Assembly: GCF_016613415.1 (NCBI RefSeq)
Contig: NZ_JACWCT010000153.1
Span: forward strand, 1-54,907
Length of the DNA stretch: 54,907 nucleotides
Direction: 5' to 3'
From: Methylobacterium ajmalii
Lineage (GTDB): Bacteria; Pseudomonadota; Alphaproteobacteria; Rhizobiales; Beijerinckiaceae
A program made the translations under genes and the position numbers. The notes under the pieces are model-generated. The model ran no database searches and was not told where the DNA came from. It saw nothing but the letters and a program-made list of their open reading frames with translations. Shown here piece after piece: positions 25,049 to 33,908 of this stretch. How positions within the stretch are numbered: position 1 is the stretch's first letter; each line of letters begins with the position of its first letter.

Positions 25049-26011
25049 TCAGACGGTCCCCAGCCGGTCGAGCCGGGCCTGCTTGAGCCGGGCGAAATCC
25101 TCGCCGGCATGGTGGGAGGAGCGGGTGAGCGGCGTTGCCGAGACGAGCAGGAAGCCCTTGGCGTAGGCGGTGGTCTCGTAGGCCTTGAACGCGTCCGGCG
25201 TCACGAAGGACAGGACCGGGTGGTGCTTCTTCGTCGGCTGCAGGTATTGGCCGATGGTCAGGAAGTCGACCTCGGCCGAGCGCAGGTCGTCCATCAGCTG
25301 GAGCACCTCGTTGCGCTCCTCGCCCAGCCCCACCATGATCCCCGACTTGGTGAAGATGGTGGCATCGAGTTCCTTGACCCGCTGCAGCAGCCGGATCGAG
25401 TGGAAGTAGCGGGCGCCGGGGCGCACCGTCAGGTACTTCGACGGCACGGTCTCGAGGTTGTGGTTGAACACGTCGGGGCGGGCCGCCACCACGATCTCGA
25501 GGGCGCCGTCCTTGCGCAGGAAGTCGGGGGTCAGGATCTCGACGGTGGTCGAGGGGCTCGAGCGCCGGATCGCCGCGATGACGGCCGCGAAATGCGAGGC
25601 GCCGCCGTCCTTCAGGTCGTCGCGGTCGACCGAGGTGATGACGACGTGGTGCAGGCCGAGCTTGGCCACGGCCTCGGCCACCCGCTCGGGCTCGGCCAGA
25701 TCGAGGGCGTCCGGCATGCCCGTGCGCACGTTGCAGAACGCGCAGGCCCGGGTGCAGGTATCCCCCATGATCATGAAGGTGGCGTGCTTCTTCTCCCAGC
25801 ACTCGCCGATGTTGGGGCAGCCCGCCTCCTCGCACACCGTGACGAGCTTGTTCTCGCGCACGATGGCCTGGGTCTCGGCCCATTTCGGCGAGCCCGGCGC
25901 CTTGACGCGGATCCAGTCCGGCTTGCGCAGGATCGGCTGGTCGGGCCGGTGCGCCTTCTCCGGGTGACGGGGGCGCTGGTCGTTGCGCAGGAGGTCGAGG
26001 ACGACGGCCAT
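25049..26011 (-). CDS. lipA: Lipoyl synthase
   Basis: This radical-SAM enzyme inserts two sulfurs into octanoyl groups on lipoyl domains of the pyruvate and 2-oxoglutarate dehydrogenases and the glycine cleavage system. The product from ATG 26011 is 320 residues, the usual size. The auxiliary cluster motif CEEAGCPNIGEC and the radical-SAM CTRACAFC are both intact. GVTSVDRDDL-like TSVDRDDLKDGGASHF and SGIMVGLGEERNEVLQLMDDLR also match. A TTG-started extension upstream is rejected because it adds unconserved residues. The gene is first in the lipA-ratA pair. Confidence 0.96.
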   Translation of the reverse strand: MAVVLDLLRNDQRPRHPEKAHRPDQPILRKPDWIRVKAPGSPKWAETQAIVRENKLVTVCEEAGCPNIGECWEKKHATFMIMGDTCTRACAFCNVRTGMPDALDLAEPERVAEAVAKLGLHHVVITSVDRDDLKDGGASHFAAVIAAIRRSSPSTTVEILTPDFLRKDGALEIVVAARPDVFNHNLETVPSKYLTVRPGARYFHSIRLLQRVKELDATIFTKSGIMVGLGEERNEVLQLMDDLRSAEVDFLTIGQYLQPTKKHHPVLSFVTPDAFKAYETTAYAKGFLLVSATPLTRSSHHAGEDFARLKQARLDRLGTV

Positions 26012-26164
26012 GGGATCCGGGCGGGAAGCGGTCGCGAACCCTTCGCGGCGCGGTCCTGACTTAAGATGTCCGGGCCGCCGGGGCAAATGGGGCGTGACGC
26101 GCCGCCGCGCGGCGCGCCATCCCGGGCTTGCCGTCGCGCCAAAGGCGCAACGGTCTCGGGAGGG

Positions 26165-26452
26165 TCAGTAGCGCCGCTCGCCCCGGACCGCCCGCACCAC
26201 CGCGATGACGATCACCGCGCCGACGGTCGCCGAGAAGAGGTTGCGCCAGAACCCGAAGATCGGGATGTGGAACTGCGCCGCCAGGAAGTTGCCGACCACG
26301 CCGCCGATGATGCCGAGCACGATGTTGCCGAGCAGGCCCATGTTGGAGTTCATGAAGCGCTCGGCCAGCCATCCCGCCAGCGCCCCGATGACGATGGCCA
26401 TCAGGAGGCCGACGCCCGGCTGCCCGAGCGCTCCGTACACGTGACCGTCCAT
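26165..26452 (-). CDS. GlsB/YeaQ/YmgE family membrane protein
   Basis: The 95-residue protein has three hydrophobic segments: LLMAIVIGALAGWLAERF, LGNIVLGIIGGVVGNFLAAQF and a final ATVGAVIVIAVVRAVRG. The Gly-rich spacing is diagnostic of the transglycosylase-associated (GlsB) family, which is common in stress regulons but not shown to be an enzyme. ATG 26452 follows GGGGA. The longer frame upstream has no family resemblance. Confidence 0.9.
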   Translation of the reverse strand: MDGHVYGALGQPGVGLLMAIVIGALAGWLAERFMNSNMGLLGNIVLGIIGGVVGNFLAAQFHIPIFGFWRNLFSATVGAVIVIAVVRAVRGERRY

Positions 26453-26605
26453 GCTGTTCCCCTGTGTCGCCGCCGGTTCGCGGCCCGGGCATAGATGGGG
26501 TGGCGCGGCCGCGTTGCACCAGGCCGGGCTTGGCGGGAGATGCGAAATCTGACGGTGCGGCACGCCCGCGGCCGGGCCGCGCGCCGGAGGGGCGGCCCCG
26601 GCCGC

Positions 26606-26932
26606 CTACTTCCCCTCGGCCTTCCGCTCGCGGAACAGGAGTGCGAGGTTGCGCAGGTAGATCACCGTGCCGAGGCTCTGGCCGAGGATGAAGACCGGGT
26701 CGCGCCGGTAGAGCGCGTAGCCGAGCAGCACCGCCGAGCCGCCGAGCGACAGGAACCAGAACGAGAGCGGGATGACGCTGCGCCCCGCCTTCTCGCTGGC
26801 GACCCACTGGACGAGGAAGCGGGCGGTGAACAGCCCCTGCCCGACGAGGCCGACCAGCAGCACGAGGTCCACGGGGCCGGTGAACAGCGACCAGAAATAG
26901 GCGCTGAGCCCGTGCATGATGTCGGCGACCAT
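26606..26932 (-). CDS. Lipid-A-disaccharide synthase N-terminal-domain protein
   Basis: This is a 108-residue membrane protein with three or four spans. LVLLVGLVGQGLFTARFLVQWVASEKAGRSVIPLSFWFLSLGGSAVLLGYALYRRDPVFILGQSLGTVIYLRNL matches the LABN domain (first described at the N-terminus of LpxB). Stand-alone members often sit beside glycosyltransferases and are thought to help in lipid-linked sugar handling, possibly as flippases. That is inference. It is last in a tight minus-strand trio, five bases after the GT2 gene. Confidence 0.85.
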   Translation of the reverse strand: MVADIMHGLSAYFWSLFTGPVDLVLLVGLVGQGLFTARFLVQWVASEKAGRSVIPLSFWFLSLGGSAVLLGYALYRRDPVFILGQSLGTVIYLRNLALLFRERKAEGK

Positions 26933-26936
26933 CGCC

Positions 26937-27680
26937 CTACTCCGTCTCGACCTGCTCGACCTGCGGCACCCGGCGCCGGCGGCGGATCAGCCACCACACC
27001 CCGGCGAGGTCGAGGATGCCGACCCAGAGCCGGTCGAACAGGCCGTAATTCGAGTGGCCGGTGAGCCGCGGCCGGTCGACCACGTCGCCGTGGACGACGG
27101 AAAACCCCTCGCGGGCGACGAGGGCCGGCATGAAGCGGTGCAGCGCGTCGAAATACGGCAGGCGCAGGTACACCGCCCGGCGGAAGACCTTGAGGCCGCA
27201 GCCGGTGTCGCGGGTCGCGTCCTTGAGGATGCGGCCGCGCACGCCGTTGGCGATGCGCGACTGGATCATCTTGCGCCGGCCGTCCTTGCGGCCGACGCGC
27301 TGGCCCTGCGCCAGCCCGGCCCCGGGGCCTGCCGCTTTCAGCGCCGCGACGAGGCCCGGGATGAAGGCCGGGTCGTTCTGGCCGTCGCCGTCCAGCGTCG
27401 CGACGAACTCGCCGCGAGCCGCGAGCACGCCGCTGCGCACCGCCGCGCTCTGGCCGCAGCTCTCGCGGTGGCGCACCACCCGCAGCTCCGGGTGCCGCGC
27501 CCGCGCCGCCGCCAGGGCCGCCGGGGTGGCGTCGGTCGAGCCGTCGTCGACGTAGACGATCTCGAACGGGCTCAAGGGCGCGCAGGCCGCCGCGATCTCG
27601 GCGAGGAGGGGCGCAATGTTGCCGGCCTCGTTCTTCACCGGCACCACCACGCTGAGGCGGATGGCCTCCTGATCCGGCAT
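26937..27680 (-). CDS. GT2 glycosyltransferase (polyprenyl-phosphate sugar transferase type)
   Basis: The 247-residue enzyme begins RLSVVVPVKNEAGNIAPLLAEI. It has the nucleotide-sugar-binding EIVYVDDGSTD, the metal-binding LDGDGQNDPAFI and DATRDTGCGLKVFRR, a set typical of dolichol/undecaprenyl-phosphate mannose- or glucose-type synthases. One hydrophobic segment near the C-terminus (WVGILDLAGVWWLI) may anchor it. ATG 27680 has GGAGAG upstream; a GTG at 27707 overlaps the GT39 stop by four bases and is the alternative. It probably makes the lipid-linked sugar used by the adjacent GT39 enzyme. Confidence 0.88.
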   Translation of the reverse strand: MPDQEAIRLSVVVPVKNEAGNIAPLLAEIAAACAPLSPFEIVYVDDGSTDATPAALAAARARHPELRVVRHRESCGQSAAVRSGVLAARGEFVATLDGDGQNDPAFIPGLVAALKAAGPGAGLAQGQRVGRKDGRRKMIQSRIANGVRGRILKDATRDTGCGLKVFRRAVYLRLPYFDALHRFMPALVAREGFSVVHGDVVDRPRLTGHSNYGLFDRLWVGILDLAGVWWLIRRRRRVPQVEQVETE

Positions 27681-27703
27681 GGCCTTGTCGCTCTCCGTCT
27701 GGG

Positions 27704-29419
27704 TCACGGCGTCACCGCGTAGGCCGACAGCCCGACCGGCTTGCCGCCGTTGATGTTGAAGCCCGTCACGCGGCCGACCGGCTGCGGCGGGGTACCGCCT
27801 TCCGCGTCCGCAAACGCCTTGGCGAAGCGGTCCTCGACGTAGACGAGGCGGCAGCCGCCCCGGCGCAGGAAGCCGGCGGCCTCCTCGCCCGAATCGAGCA
27901 TCGCGAGGTCGGTGCCGATCAGGAAGACCAGGCTCGGCTCGCGGTAGCCGAGGGTGCCGACCGTCGGATTCCGGCACGGCAGCCCGTCGCGGATCGCGGC
28001 GAGCCGCGGCGAGACCTTCAGGGCGGGCAGCGCCGGCTGGGTCAGGCCGAACACCGCCGGGCTCAGGAGCAGGCTCGCCAGCACCGCGACGGCGAGCGCG
28101 CGCTCCGGGAACCCGTCCGCGAAGGCGCGCCAGGCGAGGAACGCGACGGCGCTGGCGGCGAGGAGCAGCGGCAGCCCCGCCCAGGGGATCGCCCCGTCGA
28201 GGCGCCAGGCCACGAGGCTGAGGCCGATCGTGAGGCCGGCCGGGATGAACGGCACCAAGAGCGCCACGAGCCGCGCCCCCGGCCGGTCGCGGTGGACCGC
28301 CCCGCGGGCGACCGCCATCACGGCGAGGATCGCGAGGGCCGTGCACAGCGGCAGCACGTAATGCGGCAGCTTGGTCGGCACCGCCTCGAAGACCAGCCAG
28401 GACGGCAGCACCCAGGCGACCAGGAAGGCGACGCCGTCCTCCCGCCGGTTCGCCCACGCGAAGGGAATCGCCATCGCGGCGAAGGCGGCGGCAGGCCAGA
28501 AGGTGGCGAAGACGACCAGCAGGTAGGTGCCGGGCGGCGCCCAGTGCTGGGTCTGGGCGGTGCCGACCTTGCCCAGCATGTCGTGGCCCACCGCCTCGCC
28601 GTAGAAGGCACCCCCGCTCTTCAGCGTGATGGCGACGAACCAGGGCGCGACGAGGACCAGCACCAGGATCAGGCCGAGGCCCGGGCGCAGGCGCTTCAGC
28701 CAGGCGCCGGAGCGGGTGAAGACCGAGAGACCGAGCGCGGCGAGCCCGGCGAACATCGGCACCATCGGTCCCTTGACCAGGATGCCGAGCGCCACCGCGA
28801 GCCAGAAGGTCAGCACCGTGCCGGTCGGCAGCCGGAGGGTGGCGGCGCGGGTCAGCCAGGCCCGGGCGAGCGCCCCCATGGCGGCGACCGCGCAGGCGGT
28901 GAGCAGCGCGTCGGTCTTGGCGAGCCGCGCCTCGGCCGAGAGCATCACGCTGGCTCCCACCAGGGCGGCGGCCAGCAGGGCCTGGCGCCGCGGCAGGAAG
29001 GCGAGCGCGGCCCAGTAGCCGAGCAGCACCGTGGCGACGGCGCCGATCAGCGAGGGGATGCGGTAGAGCCAGATGGCGGTGCGGGCGCCCGGCACGCCCA
29101 GCGCCTCTCCGGCGGCGACGACCGCGCTCTGGGCCCAGTAGATCCCGACCGGCTTCTTGTGCCGGGCCTCGCCCTGGAAGCGGATGTCGACGAACTCGCC
29201 CGATTCGAGCATCTGCTTCGAGGCCTGGGCGAAGCGCGGCTCGTCCCGGTCCATCGGCTGGAGCGAGGCGAATCCCGGCAGGAAGCAGATCAGCGACAGG
29301 ACGACGAGCAGCGCGCAGGCCGCCCCGTGGCTGCGCGCCCCGAGATCGAGGAGGCGCTCCGCGAAGAGGCCCACGGAGGCGGCGCGGCCGGGGCGGCGCC
29401 CGGCGGCAAGGCTCGTCAA
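27704..29419 (-). CDS. GT39/ArnT-type membrane glycosyltransferase
   Basis: The 571-residue integral membrane enzyme has many hydrophobic spans. The first periplasmic loop holds QPMDRDEPRFAQASKQMLESGEFVDIRFQGEARHKKPVGIYWAQS, the catalytic DE motif and K-KPP-like substrate block of the ArnT/PMT family. Such enzymes move a sugar from a polyprenyl-phosphate donor to lipid A or protein on the periplasmic face. The start is TTG at 29419, with GGAG seven bases upstream. It is first in the GT39, GT2, LABN operon, which looks like a complete lipid-linked sugar supply-and-transfer unit. Confidence 0.88.
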   Translation of the reverse strand: MTSLAAGRRPGRAASVGLFAERLLDLGARSHGAACALLVVLSLICFLPGFASLQPMDRDEPRFAQASKQMLESGEFVDIRFQGEARHKKPVGIYWAQSAVVAAGEALGVPGARTAIWLYRIPSLIGAVATVLLGYWAALAFLPRRQALLAAALVGASVMLSAEARLAKTDALLTACAVAAMGALARAWLTRAATLRLPTGTVLTFWLAVALGILVKGPMVPMFAGLAALGLSVFTRSGAWLKRLRPGLGLILVLVLVAPWFVAITLKSGGAFYGEAVGHDMLGKVGTAQTQHWAPPGTYLLVVFATFWPAAAFAAMAIPFAWANRREDGVAFLVAWVLPSWLVFEAVPTKLPHYVLPLCTALAILAVMAVARGAVHRDRPGARLVALLVPFIPAGLTIGLSLVAWRLDGAIPWAGLPLLLAASAVAFLAWRAFADGFPERALAVAVLASLLLSPAVFGLTQPALPALKVSPRLAAIRDGLPCRNPTVGTLGYREPSLVFLIGTDLAMLDSGEEAAGFLRRGGCRLVYVEDRFAKAFADAEGGTPPQPVGRVTGFNINGGKPVGLSAYAVTP

Positions 29420-29566
29420 TGCATGGCTCCGAACCGGAAATCCCGACGCGCACGGCGCCTGTCGCGGCGGGCGCCCGTGTCGGTGATCCGGTCCGGAAAG
29501 TCAATTTTTCGCGGCCGGAGCGGCGGAGCGTCTCGACCGGTCCGGGAAGCGGGCGGAATCCTGCCG

Positions 29567-29989
29567 TTACGCCATCTCGAACAGGAACCCGTCCACCGCC
29601 GGGATCGCCACCGACAGGCTGACCCCGCGCGAGGCCCGCGACAGGCGCCAGGGGCGCTCGCGGCCGGCGCGCACCGCCTCGGAGGGGCGCAGGCGGCGGG
29701 TGGCGCCGTCCTCGCCGACCTCGTCGATGGTGAGGAAGCCGTAGACGAGCAGGCGCGAGGCGAGCAGCTTGGTCTCGCGGTCGCCGGCGGCCACCGGCAG
29801 GCTGCCGGCCTCGTAGACCGTGTCCATCAGGCTGCGCTGGTCGCGCCGCGCGGCGGCGACCCGGGGGCTCGGCGCGAGCTCGTGCTCGATCGGACCGGGA
29901 CGCTCCCGGCGCCGGAACGCCACCACTTTTCCCCCTTCGAAGGCTCGACCTCCCTCGGGGGCGCCGTCCTGGCCCGACAGGTTACGCAT
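29567..29989 (-). CDS. Hypothetical protein
   Basis: This is a 140-residue protein with no recognised family. It has a basic, disordered start (about 1-45, including KVVAFRRRERPG), then a folded-looking region RDQRSLMDTVYEAGSLPVAAGDRETKLLASRLLVYGFLTIDEVGEDGATRRLRPSEAVRA. The end is SRGVSLSVAIPAVDGFLFEMA. Start is ATG 29989; a GTG two codons upstream is possible. It is divergent from the ferric ABC ATPase gene. Composition is like the host's. Confidence 0.55.
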   Translation of the reverse strand: MRNLSGQDGAPEGGRAFEGGKVVAFRRRERPGPIEHELAPSPRVAAARRDQRSLMDTVYEAGSLPVAAGDRETKLLASRLLVYGFLTIDEVGEDGATRRLRPSEAVRAGRERPWRLSRASRGVSLSVAIPAVDGFLFEMA

Positions 29990-30215
29990 ACGCACCACAC
30001 CCTTCGACGCGCCGCCGACTCGTGCAGGCCGCGGCGATGCGGAGGATTCGATGATTCCGCTTAACGCCCGATTGACCCTGAGCGCGATCGCCCCGTGCCG
30101 GATCGGCGCAGGCACCCGCGCCCTCGCCTTGTCCCGGCGCCCTCGCCCGGGGCGGGCATCGCGTGTATGAGCGCCGGCGCTTCCCCCCTTCCCGGCGCAC
30201 GAGGAGCCCGCCCGC

Positions 30216-31283
<1,068 letters not shown>

Positions 31284-31314
31284 CCCGCAAGACTTACGCG
31301 CCGGGTCGAGCAGG

Positions 31315-31343
31315 CTTACATTGAAACAACTAAAATCTATCGC
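31315..31343 (+). promoter_or_regulatory. Possible promoter before fbpA in an AT-rich patch
   Basis: CTTACA (31315-31320) and TATCGC (31338-31343) are 17 bases apart within the only AT-rich stretch here (about 31316-31375). The match is partial. A separate, perhaps iron-responsive, promoter for the binding protein is plausible, but no clear Fur, Irr or RirA box is seen. Confidence 0.25.
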
Positions 31344-31400
31344 GCTTGCTTTTGTTTCGGGATTGCTTCTCTAGGAGGCGCCACCTTCGGGAGACGCCCC

Positions 31401-32438
31401 TTGTCCCTGTCACGTATCGCGCTCGGCCTCCTCGGTCTCGTCGCCCTCGCGGGCCCCGCCCGCGCGCAAGGCGCCCCGGAGGGCGCCCGCGAGGTCAACC
31501 TCTACACCACCCGCGAGCCCGGCCTGATCCGCCCGCTGCTGGACGCCTTCACCAAGGCGAGCGGCGTCAAGGTCAACACGGTGTTCGTGGACAAGGGCCT
31601 GACCGAGCGCGTCGCCGCCGAGGGCGCCCGCTCCGCCGCCGACGTGATGATGACGGTCGACATCGGCAACCTGATCGAGCTCGTCGACCGCGACCTCGCC
31701 CAGCCGGTGCGCTCCCCCGCCCTCGAGGCGGCGATCCCCGCCGCCCTGCGCGACCCCGAGGGGCGCTGGTTCGCCCTCTCGACCCGCGCCCGGGTGGCCT
31801 ATGCCGACCCGGACCTGCGCGACCTCGCCGGGCTGACCTACGAGGATCTCGCCGACCCGAAATGGAAGGGCAAGGTCTGCCTGCGCTCCGGCCAGCACCC
31901 CTACAACACCGCGCTGATCGCCGCCTACCTGGTCAAGCACGGCGAGGCCAAGACCGAGGCCTGGCTGCGCGGCCTCAAGGACAACCTCGCCCGCAAGGCG
32001 GCCGGCGGCGACCGCGACGTCGCCCGCGACATCGTCGCCGACCTCTGCGACGTCGGGCTCGGCAATTCCTACTACGTCGGCCTGATGCGCAGCGGCCGCG
32101 GCGGCCCGGAGCAGCAGAAGTGGGGCGAGGGCATCCAGGTGGTGCTGCCGACGTTCCAGGGCGGCGGCACCCACGTCAACGTCTCGGGCGCCGTGGTGGC
32201 GAAGAACGCCCCGCACCGCGACAACGCCGTCAAGCTGCTCGAGTACCTCGCCTCCGACGAGGCGCAAGCGCTCTACGCCAAGGCCGATTACGAGTACCCG
32301 GTGAAGCCCGGCGTCGCCGTCGACCCGCTGCTCGCCGCCCTCGGGCCGCTCAAGGTCGATTCCACCCCGCTCGTCGAGATCGCCCGCAACCGCAAGGCGG
32401 CGAGCCTGCTCGTCGACAAGGTCGGCTTCGACCGCTGA
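31401..32438 (+). CDS. fbpA: Ferric iron-binding periplasmic protein
   Basis: The 345-residue protein starts at TTG 31401 (GGGAG seven bases upstream) with a signal peptide LSRIALGLLGLVALAGPARAQG. REVNLYTTREPGLIRPLLDAFTKASGVKVNTVFV is the family opening. LCDVGLGNSYYVGLM provides the tyrosine pair (Tyr224-Tyr225) that binds iron in FbpA/FutA proteins. KGKVCLRSGQHPYNTALIAAYL and GTHVNVSGAVVAKNAPH also match. It captures Fe(III) in the periplasm for FbpB and FbpC. Confidence 0.93.
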   Translation: MSLSRIALGLLGLVALAGPARAQGAPEGAREVNLYTTREPGLIRPLLDAFTKASGVKVNTVFVDKGLTERVAAEGARSAADVMMTVDIGNLIELVDRDLAQPVRSPALEAAIPAALRDPEGRWFALSTRARVAYADPDLRDLAGLTYEDLADPKWKGKVCLRSGQHPYNTALIAAYLVKHGEAKTEAWLRGLKDNLARKAAGGDRDVARDIVADLCDVGLGNSYYVGLMRSGRGGPEQQKWGEGIQVVLPTFQGGGTHVNVSGAVVAKNAPHRDNAVKLLEYLASDEAQALYAKADYEYPVKPGVAVDPLLAALGPLKVDSTPLVEIARNRKAASLLVDKVGFDR

Positions 32439-32490
32439 TCCGCGATTCGTCTCCGTCATGCGGGGCGGAGACGGATGAAACTCGGGAAAT

Positions 32491-32693
32491 CTCCTCTCCC
32501 CGCGGGCGGGGAGAGGCCTGAGCTCCGAAGGGGCTCGGGGAGCCGCGAACCGTAGGTTCGCTGCGAGGGTGAGGGGGGTGCCGGGGGAGTCTCGTCCGGA
32601 GATACCCCCTCACCCACGCTCCGGCTTCGCCTGCGCTTGCCGCTGACCCGACAAGGGGTCAGCGGCCCTCTCCCCGCCCGCGGGGGAGAGGAG
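32491..32693. repeat. Nested palindromic intergenic repeat, about 200 bp
   Basis: Outer arms 32491-32518 and 32664-32693 are near-perfect inverted copies (two single-base gaps). Inside lie a perfect 11-bp pair (32567-32577 with 32605-32615), a 7-bp hairpin (32545-32551 with 32555-32561) and a perfect 10-bp hairpin (32640-32649 with 32656-32665). It occupies most of the 452-base gap between fbpA and the MBL gene, which holds no coding frame of note. It resembles dispersed, non-coding palindromic units of this lineage; a related core occurs at 54226-54247. Confidence 0.8.
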
Positions 32694-32890
32694 AGCCCTG
32701 CGCTCTTCTCGTCTCGAATGGTTCTCCGGACAGGCTCCCGCCGACGGAGGGAGTGCGGTGCGAAGGCGACGGCGCCGGGGGTGATCCCGGGCCCTTCCCC
32801 GGTCTCCGCTGCCGCTCCCTGCCTTGACGGAACTTGCCGGTTCCTGGACGAGCGGGGCCGACCGACGCGGCTCCCGCCTGGATTGATCCC

Positions 32891-33850
32891 ATGTCCGACG
32901 ACCTCCGCCACCCGACCCGACGGACGCTGCTGGGCGGCACCGCCGCCCTGGCGGCCGGCCTCGCCGCGACGGGCGCCGCGGCCCAGGCGCCCGCCCCCGT
33001 CCCGCGCCGCTCGCGGCTGATCCTGCTCGGGACGGCCGGCGGCCCGACGCCGAAGCCCAACCGCGCCGCGCCGGCCCAGGCCGTCGTGGTCGACGGGCAC
33101 ACCTACCTGATCGATGCCGGCAACGGGACCGGCCGGCAGATGGTGCTGGCCAAGCTCAAGCTCGGCTCGCTCGATTCGGTGTTCCTCACCCACCAGCACT
33201 CGGACCACAACGCCGATTACGGCAACGTGCTGCTGCTCGCCTGGGCGACCGACCTCGCCCACCGCGTCGACACCTACGGGCCGCCGCCGCTCGCCCGGAT
33301 GACGCGCCAGTTCCTCGACCTGAACGACTACGACATCAAGACCCGGATGGAGGACGAGGGGCGCCCGGCGCTCGCCGACCTGATCGTGCCGCACGAGATC
33401 ACCGGGCCCGGCCCGGTGATGCGCGACGAGCGCGTCACGGTGACGGCCGCCCTCGTCCAGCACCCGCCGGTCGAGCCGGCCTTCGCCTACCGCTTCGATT
33501 GTCCCGACCGGTCGATCGTGATCTCGGGCGACACCCGCTACTCGCCGAACCTGATCGCGCTCGCCAAGGGCGCCGACGTGCTCGTCCACGAGGTCATGTA
33601 CCTGCCCGAACTCGACAAGCTCATCGCCACCGAGCCCAACGCCAGGACGCTGCGCGAGCACCTGATCGCCAGCCACACCACCACCGAGGAGGTCGGGCGC
33701 GTCGCGACCGAGGCCGGCGTGAAGACGCTGGTGCTCTCGCATTTCGTGCCCGGCGGCTACCCGTTCATCAAGGACGAGGTCTGGCTCGAGGCGGTGCGGC
33801 CGCATTTCAAGGGCGAGATCGTCGTCGGCCGCGACCTGATGGAACTCTGA
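32891..33850 (+). CDS. Secreted MBL-fold metallohydrolase
   Basis: The 319-residue protein has a twin-arginine-like N-terminus (TRRTLLGGTAALAAGLAATGAAAQA), so it is likely exported folded. The metallo-beta-lactamase fold is clear: LIDAGNGTGRQ, the metal motif FLTHQHSDHNAD, then VQHPPVEPAFAYRFD, ISGDTRYSPNLIALAKGADVLVHE and SHTTTEEVGRVA. The layout is closest to the arylsulfatase/RNase Z-like branch; the substrate is unknown. It is encoded between the iron-binding protein and the iron permease, 58 bases before the permease. ATG 32891 is the natural start. Confidence 0.88.
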   Translation: MSDDLRHPTRRTLLGGTAALAAGLAATGAAAQAPAPVPRRSRLILLGTAGGPTPKPNRAAPAQAVVVDGHTYLIDAGNGTGRQMVLAKLKLGSLDSVFLTHQHSDHNADYGNVLLLAWATDLAHRVDTYGPPPLARMTRQFLDLNDYDIKTRMEDEGRPALADLIVPHEITGPGPVMRDERVTVTAALVQHPPVEPAFAYRFDCPDRSIVISGDTRYSPNLIALAKGADVLVHEVMYLPELDKLIATEPNARTLREHLIASHTTTEEVGRVATEAGVKTLVLSHFVPGGYPFIKDEVWLEAVRPHFKGEIVVGRDLMEL

Positions 33851-33908
33851 TGCCGCGCGACGTCGCGCCGATTCCGGTCGACCGGCCTCTCGTCGGCAGG
33901 GGCCGCTC

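Noticed and set aside
32350..32613. Small minus-strand frame across the repeat after fbpA
   Set aside because: It lies in the palindromic repeat and fbpA antisense, and codes for no recognisable protein.
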